NCBI RefSeq assembly: GCF_004307015.1
Contig: NZ_SIJL01000005.1
Location: 1-64,000, forward strand
DNA length: 64,000 bases
Direction of reading: 5' to 3'
Source: Thermus thermamylovorans
GTDB taxonomy: Bacteria > Deinococcota > Deinococci > Deinococcales > Thermaceae
The notes beneath the pieces are model-generated. The model had not been told where the DNA came from, ran no database searches, and was given only the letters and a program-made list of their open reading frames with translations. Shown piece by piece: positions 1 through 9,749 of the stretch; position 1 is the first letter of the stretch; each line of letters begins with the position of its first letter. Position numbers and translations under genes: made by a program.

Positions 1-2
1 AG

Positions 3-25
3 AAAAACGCCCTGAAGGCGTTTTT
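3..25. terminator. bidirectional intrinsic terminator
   Basis: A perfect 9-bp stem (AAAAACGCC / GGCGTTTTT) encloses a CTGAA loop, with an A-run on one side and a T-run on the other, so it can end transcription in both directions. It probably ends the cobB transcript (minus strand) and a gene left of the window. A second stem (67-72 with 77-82) lies between it and the cobB stop; nothing else is recognised in 26-93. Confidence 0.8.
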
Positions 26-93
26 GGCTAGGTGCTACGCCCTATTCCCGCGCTTTCAAGATCCCCCGCCGGGAAGCCGGCGCACCTTTGAAT

Positions 94-852
94 CTACCAG
101 GCCTCCCCTTTGGTGTCAAGATGGGGTCCCAGCAAGGCGGCCATCCCCTCCACGGCGCCCTGCCTCAGGGCCAGGTGGGCCAGGGGGGTGAGGGGGGTGG
201 GCTCGGGGTTGACCTCCACCAGGTAGGCCCCGGAGGCGTAGGCGATGCGCCCCAGGGAGGCTGCGGGCTCCACCTCGGCGCTGGTGCCCACCACCAGGGC
301 GAGGTCAGCCTCGAGGAAAGCCCTCTCCGCCCGTTCCCAGGCCCCTTCGGGCAGAAACTCCCCGAACCAGACCACGTCGGGCCGGGCCCTATGCCCACAA
401 AGGGGACAGAAGGGTGGAGGGGTGAAAGGGTCGGGGAGCGAGAACCGATGCCCGCAGGCCTCGCACCGGGCCCGGAGGAGGTTCCCGTGGAGCTCCACCA
501 GGTTCCGGCTTCCCGCCCGGGCGTGGAGGCCGTCCACGTTCTGGGTGACCAGGAGGAAGGCCCCTCCCCTCCCCAAAACCTCCTTCTCCAGGCGCGCCAG
601 GGCCCGGTGGGCGGGGTTGGGCCGGGCCTCCCGCACCTTGGCGATGCGCCAGGCGTACCACTCCCAAACCCTTTGCGGGTCCCTGGCGTAGGCCTCGGGG
701 GTGGCGTAGTCCAGGGGGTTGAAGTCCCGCCAAAGCCCCTCCACGTCCCGGAAGGTGGGGATGCCCGAGGGCTTGGAGATGCCCGCCCCCGTCAGGACCG
801 CTACCCTTTGGGCAGCCTTCAGCCTTTCTCTCGCCTCCTCTAGGCGCTCCAT
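94..852 (-). CDS. cobB: NAD-dependent protein deacylase, Sir2 family
   Basis: A sirtuin of 252 aa that removes acyl groups from lysines using NAD, giving nicotinamide and O-acyl-ADP-ribose; cytosolic. Visible motifs are the NAD loop GAGIS near residues 22-26, the catalytic segment TQNVDGLH with a later ELHG histidine, and a zinc site from two Cys pairs (CEAC and CPLC). A YxxR pair (WYAWR) is present, which in SIRT5/CobB-type sirtuins marks acceptance of succinyl or malonyl groups, so desuccinylase activity is possible (inference from the family). Length is normal for the bacterial class. A TACCAT box ends 6 nt before ATG, suggesting a leaderless mRNA. It is divergent from the NAD(P)HX repair gene. 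Confidence 0.93.
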   Translation of the reverse strand: MERLEEARERLKAAQRVAVLTGAGISKPSGIPTFRDVEGLWRDFNPLDYATPEAYARDPQRVWEWYAWRIAKVREARPNPAHRALARLEKEVLGRGGAFLLVTQNVDGLHARAGSRNLVELHGNLLRARCEACGHRFSLPDPFTPPPFCPLCGHRARPDVVWFGEFLPEGAWERAERAFLEADLALVVGTSAEVEPAASLGRIAYASGAYLVEVNPEPTPLTPLAHLALRQGAVEGMAALLGPHLDTKGEAW

Positions 853-858
853 ACGGCC

Positions 859-880
859 ATGGTAATCCCGGGGGTATCCT
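859..880. promoter_or_regulatory. divergent -10 boxes for cobB and nnrDE
   Basis: Minus-strand TACCAT (859-864) lies 6 nt from the cobB ATG, and plus-strand TATCCT (875-880) lies 7 nt from the nnrDE ATG. Both fit the TAnnnT-N6/7-start arrangement of leaderless Thermus genes. No good -35 is seen for either. Confidence 0.6.
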
Positions 881-887
881 GGAAGCC

Positions 888-2336
888 ATGAGGCTCTTCA
901 CCCCCGAAGCCATGCGGGAGGCGGACCGCAAGGCGGCGGAGATGGGCTACCCCAGCCTCCTCCTCATGGAGTGGGCGGGGATGAAGGCGGCAAGGGTCTA
1001 CCGGGAGCTTTTCGGCCACCGCCCCGCCGTGGTCCTGGCGGGCAAGGGGAATAACGGCGGAGACGGCCTGGTCCTGGCCCGGCACCTCCTCCTGGAAGGG
1101 GTGGCGGTGCGGGTCTACGCCGCGGAGGGGCAGGAGGGGGACGCCCTCCTGGCCCGAGGGGCCCTGGAGGCCCACGGCCTGGACCTGCGCCCCCTGGAGG
1201 AAGCCGCCTGGGGACCGGGGGAGGTGCTGGTGGACGCCCTCTTCGGCACCGGGCTAAGGGGGCCCCTGGAGGGCCTTTACGCCGGGCTCGTGGACCGGGT
1301 GAACGCCTCCGGCCTTCCGGTCCTCTCCCTGGACCTCCCCTCGGGCCTTCCCTTCTCCCCCCACGTGCGGGCCACGGCCACCGTGGCCTTCGCCGCCCTC
1401 AAAACCCCCCACCTCCTGGTGCGGGAGGCCTGCGGCCGGCTTTTCCTGGCGGAGATCGGCCTGCCCCGGCACCTCCTGGAGCGGGAGGACCTGCCCGAGG
1501 TGGCCACCCCAGAGGCCCTCCTCCCCCTCCTACCCAGGCGCCCCCTCACCGCCCACAAGGGGAGCGTGGGCCGGGTAGGGGTCCTGGGGGGGTTTAGGGG
1601 GGAGGGCCTCCGCTACGCCGGGGCCCCGGTCTTGGCCGCCCTGGGGGCCTACCGCATGGGGGCGGGCCTGGTGCACCTGGCGGTGCCGGAAGGCACCCCC
1701 TTGGAGCCCCTGGAGGCCGTCTTCCATCCCGTACCCGGACCCACCCTCCCCGCCATGCGGGTGGAGGCCCTGGCGGTGGGAATGGGCGGGGGGCCCTGGG
1801 GGCGGGAGTGGGCCCTGAAGGCCCTGGAAGCCCAGCTTCCCACGGTGCTGGATGCGGACGCCCTGCACCCCGAGGTCCTCGAGGCCTACCGCCGGGCCGG
1901 GGTGAGGGCCGTCCTCACCCCCCACGCGGGGGAGGCGGGAAGGCTTTTGGGGAAGAGCCCCGAGGAGATCGCCCAGGACCCCCTGGCCTCAGCCCGGGCC
2001 CTGGCGGAGGCCACGGGGCAGGCGGTGGTCCTCAAGGGAAACCCCACGGTGGTGGCGGAAGGAGGCCGCCTCTCCGTGAACCCCACAGGGAACCCCGCCC
2101 TGGCCACGGGGGGGACGGGGGATGTGCTCGCAGGGGCCATCGCCGCCCTCCTCGCCGCGGGGCTTGCCCCCTTTGAGGCCGCGAGGCTTGGGGTCTACCT
2201 CCACGGCCTGGCGGGGGACCTCCTGGCGGAGGAAAAGGGGGTTGGCCTCCTGGCCCGGGAGGTGGCGGAGGCCTTGCCCCGCGCAAGGGAAGCCCTGGCG
2301 CGGAACCAAGCCCCCCTGTCCCTTACCCGGATGTAG
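888..2336 (+). CDS. nnrDE: bifunctional NAD(P)H-hydrate epimerase / dehydratase
   Basis: This enzyme repairs hydrated NADH and NADPH. The N-terminal YjeF_N domain (about 1-200; GKGNNGGDGLVLAR near 45-58) epimerises R- and S-NAD(P)HX, and the C-terminal ribokinase-like domain (about 215-480) dehydrates S-NAD(P)HX using a nucleoside phosphate. The GTGDVLAG motif in the second half is the kinase-fold anion hole and catalytic Asp. The fusion, 482 aa long, is the common bacterial form. ATG 888 is chosen because TATCCT ends 7 nt before it. The divergent neighbour is a sirtuin, so both genes touch NAD metabolism, though co-regulation is only inferred. Confidence 0.93.
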   Translation: MRLFTPEAMREADRKAAEMGYPSLLLMEWAGMKAARVYRELFGHRPAVVLAGKGNNGGDGLVLARHLLLEGVAVRVYAAEGQEGDALLARGALEAHGLDLRPLEEAAWGPGEVLVDALFGTGLRGPLEGLYAGLVDRVNASGLPVLSLDLPSGLPFSPHVRATATVAFAALKTPHLLVREACGRLFLAEIGLPRHLLEREDLPEVATPEALLPLLPRRPLTAHKGSVGRVGVLGGFRGEGLRYAGAPVLAALGAYRMGAGLVHLAVPEGTPLEPLEAVFHPVPGPTLPAMRVEALAVGMGGGPWGREWALKALEAQLPTVLDADALHPEVLEAYRRAGVRAVLTPHAGEAGRLLGKSPEEIAQDPLASARALAEATGQAVVLKGNPTVVAEGGRLSVNPTGNPALATGGTGDVLAGAIAALLAAGLAPFEAARLGVYLHGLAGDLLAEEKGVGLLAREVAEALPRAREALARNQAPLSLTRM

Positions 2337-2408
2337 TCCCAGGGCGGGGCGCAGCCCGAGCGAAACAGCTACGAAGACCCTTGGTATGCTGGGGGCGGTG
2401 TAGGCCGT

Positions 2409-3287
2409 ATGGAAGGCAAAGCCCGCCTCTATGTCCCCGCCACCCTGGCCAACCTGGGCTCGGGGTTTGACGCCCTGGGGGTGGCCTTGGACCTCTACCT
2501 GGAGGTGGAGGCCGAGCCCGCAGGGGAGGACGCCTTCCACTACGAGGGGGAGGGCCGGGTGGAGGGGACGGACAACCTGGTCCACCAGGGCTACCGGGCG
2601 GGGATGCGGGCCTTGGGCCTATGCCCTGAGCCCCTCCGCATCCGGACCTTCAACCCCATCCCCCTGGCCCGGGGCATGGGGAGCTCCTCGGCGGCCTTGG
2701 TGGCGGGGGTGGCCCTGGCGGACCGCTTTTCCAGGGGAAGGCTGGGGCGCGACGGGGTCTTCCGGGTGGCCGCGGGCCTCGAGGGCCACCCCGACAACGT
2801 GGCCCCCGCGGTCTACGGGGGGTTCGTGGCCGCCCTGGCCGACCCCCCCCTGGCCATTCCCCTGCCGAGGCCAGAGGGGGTGCGCTTCGTCCTGGCGGTG
2901 CCCCCCTACGAGGTGCCCACGCCCCTGGCCCGGGCGGCCTTGCCCGAGAGGGTTTCCTTAAAGGATGCCGTCTTCAACCTGGCCCGGAGCGCCCTCTGGC
3001 CCGCGGCCCTCTTTTCGGGGAGGCTTTCCGCCCTGAGGGAGGCCTGCCGGGACCGCCTGCACCAGCCCTACCGGGCCGGGCTGATGCCGGGGGCGTCAGA
3101 GGCCATCGACCGGGCCCTGGAAGCGGGCGCCCTGGCCGCCTTCGTGGGGGGAGCCGGGCCCGCGGTGGCCGCCTTGGTGGAAGAAGCCCATACCCTAGCC
3201 GTGGTCCAAGCCCTTGAAGCCTACCGGGGGGAGGGGCGTACCCTGGTCTTAGGCTTGGGGGAGGGATACTTCTGGAAGGAGACCTGA
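2409..3287 (+). CDS. thrB: homoserine kinase
   Basis: A GHMP-family kinase that phosphorylates L-homoserine in threonine biosynthesis; cytosolic. The sequence has the N-terminal ATLANLGSGFDALGVAL segment and the phosphate-binding loop NPIPLARGMGSSSAAL (residues 82-97); the C-terminal GGAGPAVAAL glycine motif is also present. At 292 aa it has normal length. No clear Shine-Dalgarno sequence precedes ATG 2409; a TATGCT box at 2385-2390 could start a short 5' leader. The downstream PATAN gene overlaps its end, so the two are probably co-transcribed. Confidence 0.93.
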   Translation: MEGKARLYVPATLANLGSGFDALGVALDLYLEVEAEPAGEDAFHYEGEGRVEGTDNLVHQGYRAGMRALGLCPEPLRIRTFNPIPLARGMGSSSAALVAGVALADRFSRGRLGRDGVFRVAAGLEGHPDNVAPAVYGGFVAALADPPLAIPLPRPEGVRFVLAVPPYEVPTPLARAALPERVSLKDAVFNLARSALWPAALFSGRLSALREACRDRLHQPYRAGLMPGASEAIDRALEAGALAAFVGGAGPAVAALVEEAHTLAVVQALEAYRGEGRTLVLGLGEGYFWKET

Positions 3288-4021
3288 ACACCATCCCGCT
3301 GACGCAGGTCTTAGAGCTGATCCACACCCATCGGCGCTCGGGGGGTCTAGAGCTTAGGGCAGGACGCCTTCCCCTCTCCCTGCGCCTTTCCGCAGGGGAA
3401 GTGGTGGGGGCAGCCATCCTAGACTGGGAGGGCCTCGAGGCCCTCCTGGCCTTTCCCCTCCATCCCCGGGAGGGCTCCTTTCGCTTCCAACCCGCCCCCC
3501 CCTCCCCGGAGCGGCCCTTCCTCCCCTTCCCCGCCCTCATGGGGGAATGGGCCCGGGTCAACGATGAGTGGGACCGCTTCCGCACCCTGGTGGACTCCCC
3601 TAGCCGGGTCCTGGAAGCCATCCGCCCCAAGGAACCCTACGGGGTCTTCCAAGGGGGAAAGAGCGTCCGGGCCGCGGCCAAGGCCTGGGGCGTACCCCTC
3701 CTCATCGCTATGGAAAGGGCCTACATGGGGGTCCGGGAAGGGGACCTCTACCCCTTGCGCCGCTACGCCTGGTACGCCCTCCGTATCCGGCACCAGGGAC
3801 GGCGAAGCCGGACCCTGGAGGAGTTCGGCCACCTCCTTTCCCTTCTGGACGGGAGCCGCAACCTAGGGGAGGTCATCGCCGAGGGGGTGCCGGTGGGCCT
3901 GGTACGCCGCTACCTGGTCCAGGCCTTGGCCGCAGGGGAGGTTATGCCCCCGGGGCGGGGCTGGCTCCTGCGGGATCTAACCTGGGAGATGGAGCGGGAA
4001 GGGGAACCAACCCCACCCTGA
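3272..4021 (+). CDS. DUF4388 (PATAN) domain protein
   Basis: The first 50 residues (LNTIPLTQVLELIHTHRRSG then LELRAGRLPLSLRLSAGEVVGA) match the DUF4388/PATAN pattern found in two-component and gliding-type systems of Deinococcus-Thermus. The C-terminal half contains a winged-helix-like segment (LLSLLDGSRNLGEVIAEGVP). The biochemical role is unknown. The domain begins upstream of the first GTG (3401), so translation must start earlier. There is no in-frame ATG or GTG upstream; CTG 3272 has GGAGG 8 nt before it and is my best guess, giving 249 aa. It overlaps the end of thrB by 16 nt, which suggests translational coupling. Confidence 0.7.
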   Translation: MEGDLNTIPLTQVLELIHTHRRSGGLELRAGRLPLSLRLSAGEVVGAAILDWEGLEALLAFPLHPREGSFRFQPAPPSPERPFLPFPALMGEWARVNDEWDRFRTLVDSPSRVLEAIRPKEPYGVFQGGKSVRAAAKAWGVPLLIAMERAYMGVREGDLYPLRRYAWYALRIRHQGRRSRTLEEFGHLLSLLDGSRNLGEVIAEGVPVGLVRRYLVQALAAGEVMPPGRGWLLRDLTWEMEREGEPTPP

Positions 4022-4055
4022 GCGCCCTTGCCCGAGGGCGGCCCCGGCGGGGGGG

Positions 4056-4072
4056 CGCAAGACCTTCTTGCG
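4056..4072 (+). terminator. hairpin after the thrB transcript
   Basis: A 7-bp perfect stem CGCAAGA / TCTTGCG with loop CCT lies 34 nt beyond the PATAN stop codon. A smaller GCCCT / AGGGC stem precedes it. There is no T-tract, so the terminator function is inferred from position between convergent units. Confidence 0.4.
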
Positions 4073-4150
4073 TCGAGCCCTTCCCCGTCTCTCCGGATAG
4101 AGGCCACCCCCTCCCCCCAACAGGGGACGGCCTGAGCCCCCTCTAGCGAC

Positions 4151-4170
4151 CCCGCCGGGGAAGGGGCGGG
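4151..4170 (-). terminator. hairpin directly after thx
   Basis: CCCGCC and GGCGGG arms flank an 8-nt loop, starting one base after the thx stop codon on the minus strand. It lacks a T-tract. It probably ends the rpsT-thx transcript. Confidence 0.5.
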
Positions 4171-4254
4171 CTACCTTTTTTTGCGCAGGCGGTACTTGCC
4201 GTAAGTGCCCCGCCAGACCTTGCCCCGCCGGGTACGCCGGTCCCCCTTGCCCAC
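4171..4254 (-). CDS. 30S ribosomal protein Thx
   Basis: A 27-residue very basic peptide, GTG start, reading [20 protein letters not shown] and ending YRLRKKR. It matches the Thermus ribosomal peptide Thx, which sits in a pocket of the 30S head and helps stabilise the subunit at high temperature. Eleven of the 27 residues are Arg or Lys. GGGAGGGGAGT just upstream is a strong ribosome-binding site. It starts 10 nt after the rpsT stop, so the two 30S proteins are co-expressed. It is easily missed because of its size. Confidence 0.93.
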   Translation of the reverse strand: MGKGDRRTRRGKVWRGTYGKYRLRKKR

Positions 4255-4264
4255 ACTCCCCTCC

Positions 4265-4582
4265 CTAAGCACCCACGCCGCTCTCCGCGGCGGCCCTGGA
4301 AGCCTGGAGGAAGCCTTGCACCTTGCGCATCAGCCGGGACTTCTTGCGGGCGGCAGCGTTCTTGTGGAGGGTGGACCCCTTGGCCGCTTTGTCGATGAGG
4401 CTTTCGGCCTTGCGCATGAGCTTCAGGGCCTCCTCGGCCTTGCCCTCCTGGGCCAGGAGCACCGCCTTCTTGCTCAGGGTCTTGATGGCCGACTTCTTGG
4501 CCTTGTTGCGCAGCCGGCGCTTCAGGGACTGCCGGTGCCGCTTCAGGGCGGAAAGGTTCCTCTTGGGCTTCTTTTGCGCCAT
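4265..4582 (-). CDS. rpsT: 30S ribosomal protein S20
   Basis: A primary 16S rRNA-binding protein of 105 aa, longer than the E. coli protein as in other Thermus. The N-terminus [19 protein letters not shown] and the [18 protein letters not shown] block are typical for bS20. ATG 4582 has GGGGAGAG upstream. A promoter with -35 TTGCCC and -10 TACACT lies about 40-70 nt upstream, and a GCCCCTAGGGGC palindrome sits in the 5' UTR and may form a leader hairpin. It leads the rpsT-thx operon. Confidence 0.97.
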   Translation of the reverse strand: MAQKKPKRNLSALKRHRQSLKRRLRNKAKKSAIKTLSKKAVLLAQEGKAEEALKLMRKAESLIDKAAKGSTLHKNAAARKKSRLMRKVQGFLQASRAAAESGVGA

Positions 4583-4621
4583 CGCTCTCCCCTTGTGCCC
4601 CCTAGGGGCAGACCAGGCCTA

Positions 4622-4639
4622 AGTGTAGCACACCCCCCT

Positions 4640-4650
<11 letters not shown>
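4622..4650 (-). promoter_or_regulatory. rpsT promoter
   Basis: Minus-strand -35 TTGCCC (4645-4650), a 17-nt spacer, and -10 TACACT (4622-4627). The start site would fall about 35 nt before the rpsT ATG. Confidence 0.6.
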
Positions 4651-6347
<1,697 letters not shown>

Positions 6348-6357
6348 GGGAGGAGCA

Positions 6358-7029
6358 GTGCTGGACCTTTTGGTGGTGGTGCCCCATCCCGACGACGAGA
6401 GCCTCGGGGCCGGGGGGGCCCTGCTTCTGGCCAAGGCCGCGGGCCTGCGGACGGGCATCCTCACCCTCACCCGGGGGGAGGCGGGCAGGACCCTGGGGCT
6501 TTGCCCCTCCGAGCGCCTGGGGGAGGTGCGCGAGGGGGAGCTCAGGCGGGCGGCGGAGATCCTGGGGGTGGACTTCCTGGAGGTCCTCTCCTTCCCCAAC
6601 GCCCTGCCCCAGGAGGCGGAAGAGGGCCCGCGGGGGCCGACCACGGGCCGGGGCCTCCCCGACCACCCGGAGGCGGAGAGGGCCATCCGGAAGCGGCTCC
6701 TCACCCTCAGGCCCCGCTTCCTCCTCACCTTTCCCCCGGACGGGATCAACGGCCACCCCGACCACGTGGCGGCAAGCCGCTACGCCGCAAGGGCGGCGGA
6801 GGGCTTAGCCCAGGTGGTGTACTTCGTGCAGCCCGAGGGCCCCTGGCCCGTGACCCACCGTCTGCGCCTCCCCGAGTGGGCCCTGGCCCAGAAGCTCAAG
6901 GCCCTCGCCCAGCACCGGACCCAGGCCCTTTCGGTGCTGGCCTTTATGGAGAGGCACCCGGAGCGCCTCTGGACGGAAACCTTCCACCTCCCGGGCAGCC
7001 GGGGCCTGGAGGAGGGGCCGTGGTGGTAA
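6358..7029 (+). CDS. bshB1: PIG-L family N-acetylglucosamine deacetylase, probably BshB
   Basis: A zinc deacetylase of the PIG-L/LmbE fold, 223 aa. The metal and catalytic motif HPDD is at residues 10-13 and the second zinc histidine is in GHPDH at 132-136. By length and by the known presence of bacillithiol in Thermus, the likely role is deacetylation of GlcNAc-malate in bacillithiol synthesis; other PIG-L substrates cannot be excluded. It starts at GTG 6358 with GGGGAGGAG upstream, 10 nt after tyrS, and overlaps the archease gene. Confidence 0.8.
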   Translation: MLDLLVVVPHPDDESLGAGGALLLAKAAGLRTGILTLTRGEAGRTLGLCPSERLGEVREGELRRAAEILGVDFLEVLSFPNALPQEAEEGPRGPTTGRGLPDHPEAERAIRKRLLTLRPRFLLTFPPDGINGHPDHVAASRYAARAAEGLAQVVYFVQPEGPWPVTHRLRLPEWALAQKLKALAQHRTQALSVLAFMERHPERLWTETFHLPGSRGLEEGPWW

Positions 7030-7439
7030 GGCCTTTGGACCACACCGCCGACGTGGGCTTCGCCCTAGAGGCGGAAAGCCTGGAGGACCTCTTCCAAGCG
7101 GCCCTCCAGGGCCTCCTTTTGGCGATGTTCCAGTCGCCCCCTAAAGGGGGCAGCAGGCACAGGCGGATCGCCCTGGAGGCCGAGGACCTGGAAACCCTCC
7201 TGGTGCGCTACCTGAACGAGCTCATCTACCTGGTCCAGACCAAGGGCTTCGTACCGGGCCGGGCCCGGGTGAGGGTGGAGCCCAAGGAAGGGGGGTACCG
7301 CCTCGAGGCCGCCCTCCTCGGCGAACCCTTCCAGGAGGGCTTTGGGTTTCAGGGAGAGGTGAAAAGCGCCACCTTCCACGGCCTGCAGGTGGCGGAGGAG
7401 GGCGGGCGCTGGCGGGCGCGGGTGATCCTAGACGTGTAG
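7020..7439 (+). CDS. archease
   Basis: Encodes 139 aa with the archease signatures: DHTADVGF near the N-terminus, a central KSATFHGLQV segment and a terminal ILDV that supplies the metal-binding Asp. In archaea and eukaryotes archease activates the RNA ligase RtcB during tRNA splicing or RNA repair. No rtcB gene is in this window. The start is GTG 7020 or 7023 (GGAGGAGG precedes both), overlapping the end of the PIG-L gene by 7-10 nt. The 3' end overlaps the convergent plsX gene by 12 nt. Confidence 0.85.
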   Translation: MVVRPLDHTADVGFALEAESLEDLFQAALQGLLLAMFQSPPKGGSRHRRIALEAEDLETLLVRYLNELIYLVQTKGFVPGRARVRVEPKEGGYRLEAALLGEPFQEGFGFQGEVKSATFHGLQVAEEGGRWRARVILDV

Positions 7440-8408
7440 GGCAGCGAGGCTTTGCCGCACCCGGTCCATGAGACCTCCTTCCACCAGGCGCTTGGCCCGG
7501 AGGAGGGCGTTCTTCACCGCCAGGGCATCCGCAGCGCCGTGGCCGACGAAGACCGCTCCCTCCACCCCCAGGAGGGGCATGGCCCCGTACTGGGCGGGGT
7601 CCACCCGCTCCTTCACCCGGCGCAAGGCCCCCCTGACCAGAAGGGCCCCGAGCCTGGCCAAGGGGCTGGAAGCCAGGGCCTCCTTGATCCAGCCGAGGAG
7701 CACCTTGGCCTCCCCTTCCGCCAGCTTCAGGACCACATTACCGGTGAAGCCGTCGGTGACCACCACCTCCACCGTGCCCAAGAAGACGTCCCGCCCCTCC
7801 ACGTTGCCGTAGAAGCGTCCACCGAAAGCAGCCCGCAGAAGGGGGTACGTCTCCAACACCAGGGCGTTTCCCTTTCCCTCCTCCTCCCCGATGGAAAGGA
7901 GGCCCACCTTAGCCTCGGGAAGGCCCAGAGCCTCGGCGTAGGCCAGGCCCATGGCGGCGAACTGCACCAGGAAGCCCGGGCGGCAGTCGGCGTTGGCCCC
8001 CCCGTCCAGGAGGAGGGTGCGGCCCCGCTGGCTCGGAAACTCCACCAGGAGGGCCGGGCGCTCCACCCCCTTCACCCGCCCCAGGGCGAAGAGGGCCGCG
8101 GCCATGGTGGCCCCGGTGTGGCCCATGGAGACCACCGCCCCCACCTCGCCCCGCTTCAGGAGGTCGATGGCCACCATGATGGAGCTTTCCCGGCGCCGCC
8201 TCACCTCGGTGGCGTGCTCCGCCATGCGGATCCAGTCGGGGGCGTGGTGGATGGGGAGGGAGGCGCGGTGGCGGGCGAGCTCCTCCCGCAGGCGGGCCTC
8301 CTCCCCCACCAGGAGGACCTCCACCCCTTCATGGGCCGCCAGGAGGGCCCCCTGGACCGGAACCTGGGGGGCCCGGTCCCCCCCCATGGCGTCCAGGGCG
8401 ATCCTCAT
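7428..8408 (-). CDS. plsX: phosphate acyltransferase
   Basis: Converts acyl-ACP to acyl-phosphate, the donor for PlsY in membrane phospholipid synthesis. The 326-aa sequence has the N-terminal [15 protein letters not shown], the [13 protein letters not shown] and [11 protein letters not shown] segments and the [17 protein letters not shown] segment that are typical of PlsX. It is a peripheral membrane enzyme in other bacteria. ATG 8408 overlaps the thioredoxin stop by 4 nt (ATGA), implying coupled translation. A fatty-acid gene downstream of thioredoxin is unusual for function but clear in layout. Confidence 0.95.
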   Translation of the reverse strand: MRIALDAMGGDRAPQVPVQGALLAAHEGVEVLLVGEEARLREELARHRASLPIHHAPDWIRMAEHATEVRRRRESSIMVAIDLLKRGEVGAVVSMGHTGATMAAALFALGRVKGVERPALLVEFPSQRGRTLLLDGGANADCRPGFLVQFAAMGLAYAEALGLPEAKVGLLSIGEEEGKGNALVLETYPLLRAAFGGRFYGNVEGRDVFLGTVEVVVTDGFTGNVVLKLAEGEAKVLLGWIKEALASSPLARLGALLVRGALRRVKERVDPAQYGAMPLLGVEGAVFVGHGAADALAVKNALLRAKRLVEGGLMDRVRQSLAALHV

Positions 8409-8737
8409 GCGCTTGGGGGCAGATGCTTCTCTATTTTGGCCTGGAAGTTGCGCTTGGGCTGGGCCCCCACCAGCACCTCCACCGGCTGGCCGTTTTTAAA
8501 GAGGATCACGGTGGGGATGCTCATGACCCGAAAGCGCATGGCCGTCTTGGGGTTCTCGTCCACGTCCAGCTTGGCCACCAAGAGCTTCCCCTCGTACTCC
8601 CTGGCCAGCTCCTCGAGGATGGGGGCGATCATGCGGCAAGGGGCGCACCACTCCGCCCAGAAGTCCACCAGGACCAAGGGATGCCCGCCCAGGGCGTCGT
8701 CAAAACTGGCGTCGGTAACCTCTATGGGCTTCGCCAT
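8405..8737 (-). CDS. trxA: thioredoxin
   Basis: A classical cytosolic thioredoxin of 110 aa with the redox motif WCAPC (WCGPC in E. coli) and the cis-Pro loop [11 protein letters not shown]. There is no signal peptide. TAAAGT at 8746-8751 on the minus strand ends 8 nt before ATG 8737, so transcription could be nearly leaderless. It is the first gene of a two-gene unit with plsX. Confidence 0.95.
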   Translation of the reverse strand: MAKPIEVTDASFDDALGGHPLVLVDFWAEWCAPCRMIAPILEELAREYEGKLLVAKLDVDENPKTAMRFRVMSIPTVILFKNGQPVEVLVGAQPKRNFQAKIEKHLPPSA

Positions 8738-8797
8738 ACCCCACCACTTTAAGGCAAAACCCCAGGGGCATACACCCCCGGGGGGAACCCTTTGGGG

Positions 8798-9175
8798 TTA
8801 CCGCTTTTTCTTGCCGCCCTTCTTGCCCCCCTTGCCGCCGAAACCCCCGGTGCCCCGGAGGAAACTTTTGAGCTTGTTCTCAAACTCTGGGGACTGCTTG
8901 GGCAGGCGCCGGGGCCTAGGGGGTGGGGCCCCCTCGGGGGCGGGGGTCAGGTCCTTGATGGAGAGGTCCAGCCGCCCCTTGGCGTCCCGGCCCTTCACCA
9001 TCACCTGGACGATGTCCCCCTCGTTGAGGAAGTCCCGGACGTTCCGCACGAACTCGTGGGCGATCTGGGAGATGTGCACCAGGCCCTGCTCGCCGCCCGG
9101 GAGCTCCACAAAGGCGCCAAAGTCCGTCACCCGCACCACGCGGCCCTCTACGATGCTTCCCGCTTGTATTTCCAC
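8798..9175 (-). CDS. S1 RNA-binding domain protein
   Basis: Encodes 125 aa: one S1/OB fold (about 4-75; GSIVEGRVVRVTDFGAFVEL, GLVHISQIAHEF, KGRLDLSIKDL) and a basic Gly/Lys-rich tail ending GKGGKKGGKKKR, suited to RNA or ribosome contact. It resembles the YabR / general stress protein 13 type. GTG 9175 is chosen because GAAGGA lies 4-9 nt upstream and the OB fold begins right there; an earlier ATG would add a non-homologous stretch. The exact target RNA is unknown. Confidence 0.85.
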   Translation of the reverse strand: MEIQAGSIVEGRVVRVTDFGAFVELPGGEQGLVHISQIAHEFVRNVRDFLNEGDIVQVMVKGRDAKGRLDLSIKDLTPAPEGAPPPRPRRLPKQSPEFENKLKSFLRGTGGFGGKGGKKGGKKKR

Positions 9176-9215
9176 AGTTCCTTCTCCTCGCGCGGTCCTG
9201 CCCGCGATGTTCCCA

Positions 9216-9695
9216 CTATAGCACAAGGGGGTGCACCCCCCGCCGGTCCAGGGAAGCCAAAAGCTCGGCGAAGGTCTGGCCCAAAAGGGGGTGGCGCCCC
9301 TCGGGGACCAGGTCGCAAAGGGGCACCAGGATGAAGGCCCTTTCGTGGAGCCTGGGGTGGGGCACCTCGAGGCCTTCCTCCCTCAGGACCAGGTCCCCAT
9401 AGAGCAGAAGGTCCAGGTCTATGGTCCTCGGCCCCCAGCGCTCCCGGCGCTTCCGCCCCAAGGCCCGCTCTATGCGGAGAAGGGCCTGGAGCAGGTCTTG
9501 GGGAGAAAGCCCCGTCTCCACCTCCGCCACCAGGTTCAGGTAGGGGGGCTGGGGCGGGCCCACGGGCTCGGTTTCGTAGACCGGAGAGAGGCGCACAAGA
9601 CGGGTTTGCGGCAGGCGGGAGAGGAAGGAAAGGGCTTGAAGCAAGTACCCGCTCCGGTTCCCCAGGTTGGCACCCAGGGCCACGTAGGCCAGCAT
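9216..9695 (-). CDS. folK: 6-hydroxymethyl-7,8-dihydropterin pyrophosphokinase
   Basis: Transfers pyrophosphate from ATP to hydroxymethyl-dihydropterin in folate synthesis. The 159-aa sequence shows LGANLGNR (7-14), [15 protein letters not shown] and [12 protein letters not shown]-type motifs that bind ATP and the two magnesium ions. TAGACT (9702-9707) ends 6 nt before ATG 9695, a leaderless arrangement. It stands alone and is divergent from the lysJ leader. Confidence 0.95.
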   Translation of the reverse strand: MLAYVALGANLGNRSGYLLQALSFLSRLPQTRLVRLSPVYETEPVGPPQPPYLNLVAEVETGLSPQDLLQALLRIERALGRKRRERWGPRTIDLDLLLYGDLVLREEGLEVPHPRLHERAFILVPLCDLVPEGRHPLLGQTFAELLASLDRRGVHPLVL

Positions 9696-9701
9696 TCCTA
9701 A

Positions 9702-9707
9702 AGTCTA
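9702..9707 (-). promoter_or_regulatory. folK -10 box
   Basis: Minus-strand TAGACT with a 6-nt gap to the folK ATG. It lies 4 nt from the opposed TTGACA of lysJ, so the two promoters are almost back to back. Confidence 0.55.
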
Positions 9708-9711
9708 TCGG

Positions 9712-9740
9712 TTGACACCTGCCCACGCCCCCCCTACCCT
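9712..9740 (+). promoter_or_regulatory. lysJ promoter
   Basis: A perfect -35 TTGACA (9712-9717), 17-nt spacer and -10 TACCCT (9735-9740). The start site falls at about 9747-9750, at or just before the leader-peptide ATG. Confidence 0.75.
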
Positions 9741-9749
9741 GAGGGGGAG

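Noticed and set aside
88-843. Long plus-strand frame opposite cobB
   Set aside because: Its Gly/Pro-rich product has no motifs and mirrors the GC-rich cobB reading frame; cobB has all sirtuin motifs.
2385-2403. TATGCT box followed 7 nt later by GTG TAG, a start-stop minigene before thrB
   Set aside because: A two-codon frame is too short to support; spacing may be chance, and thrB still has no ribosome-binding site to explain.
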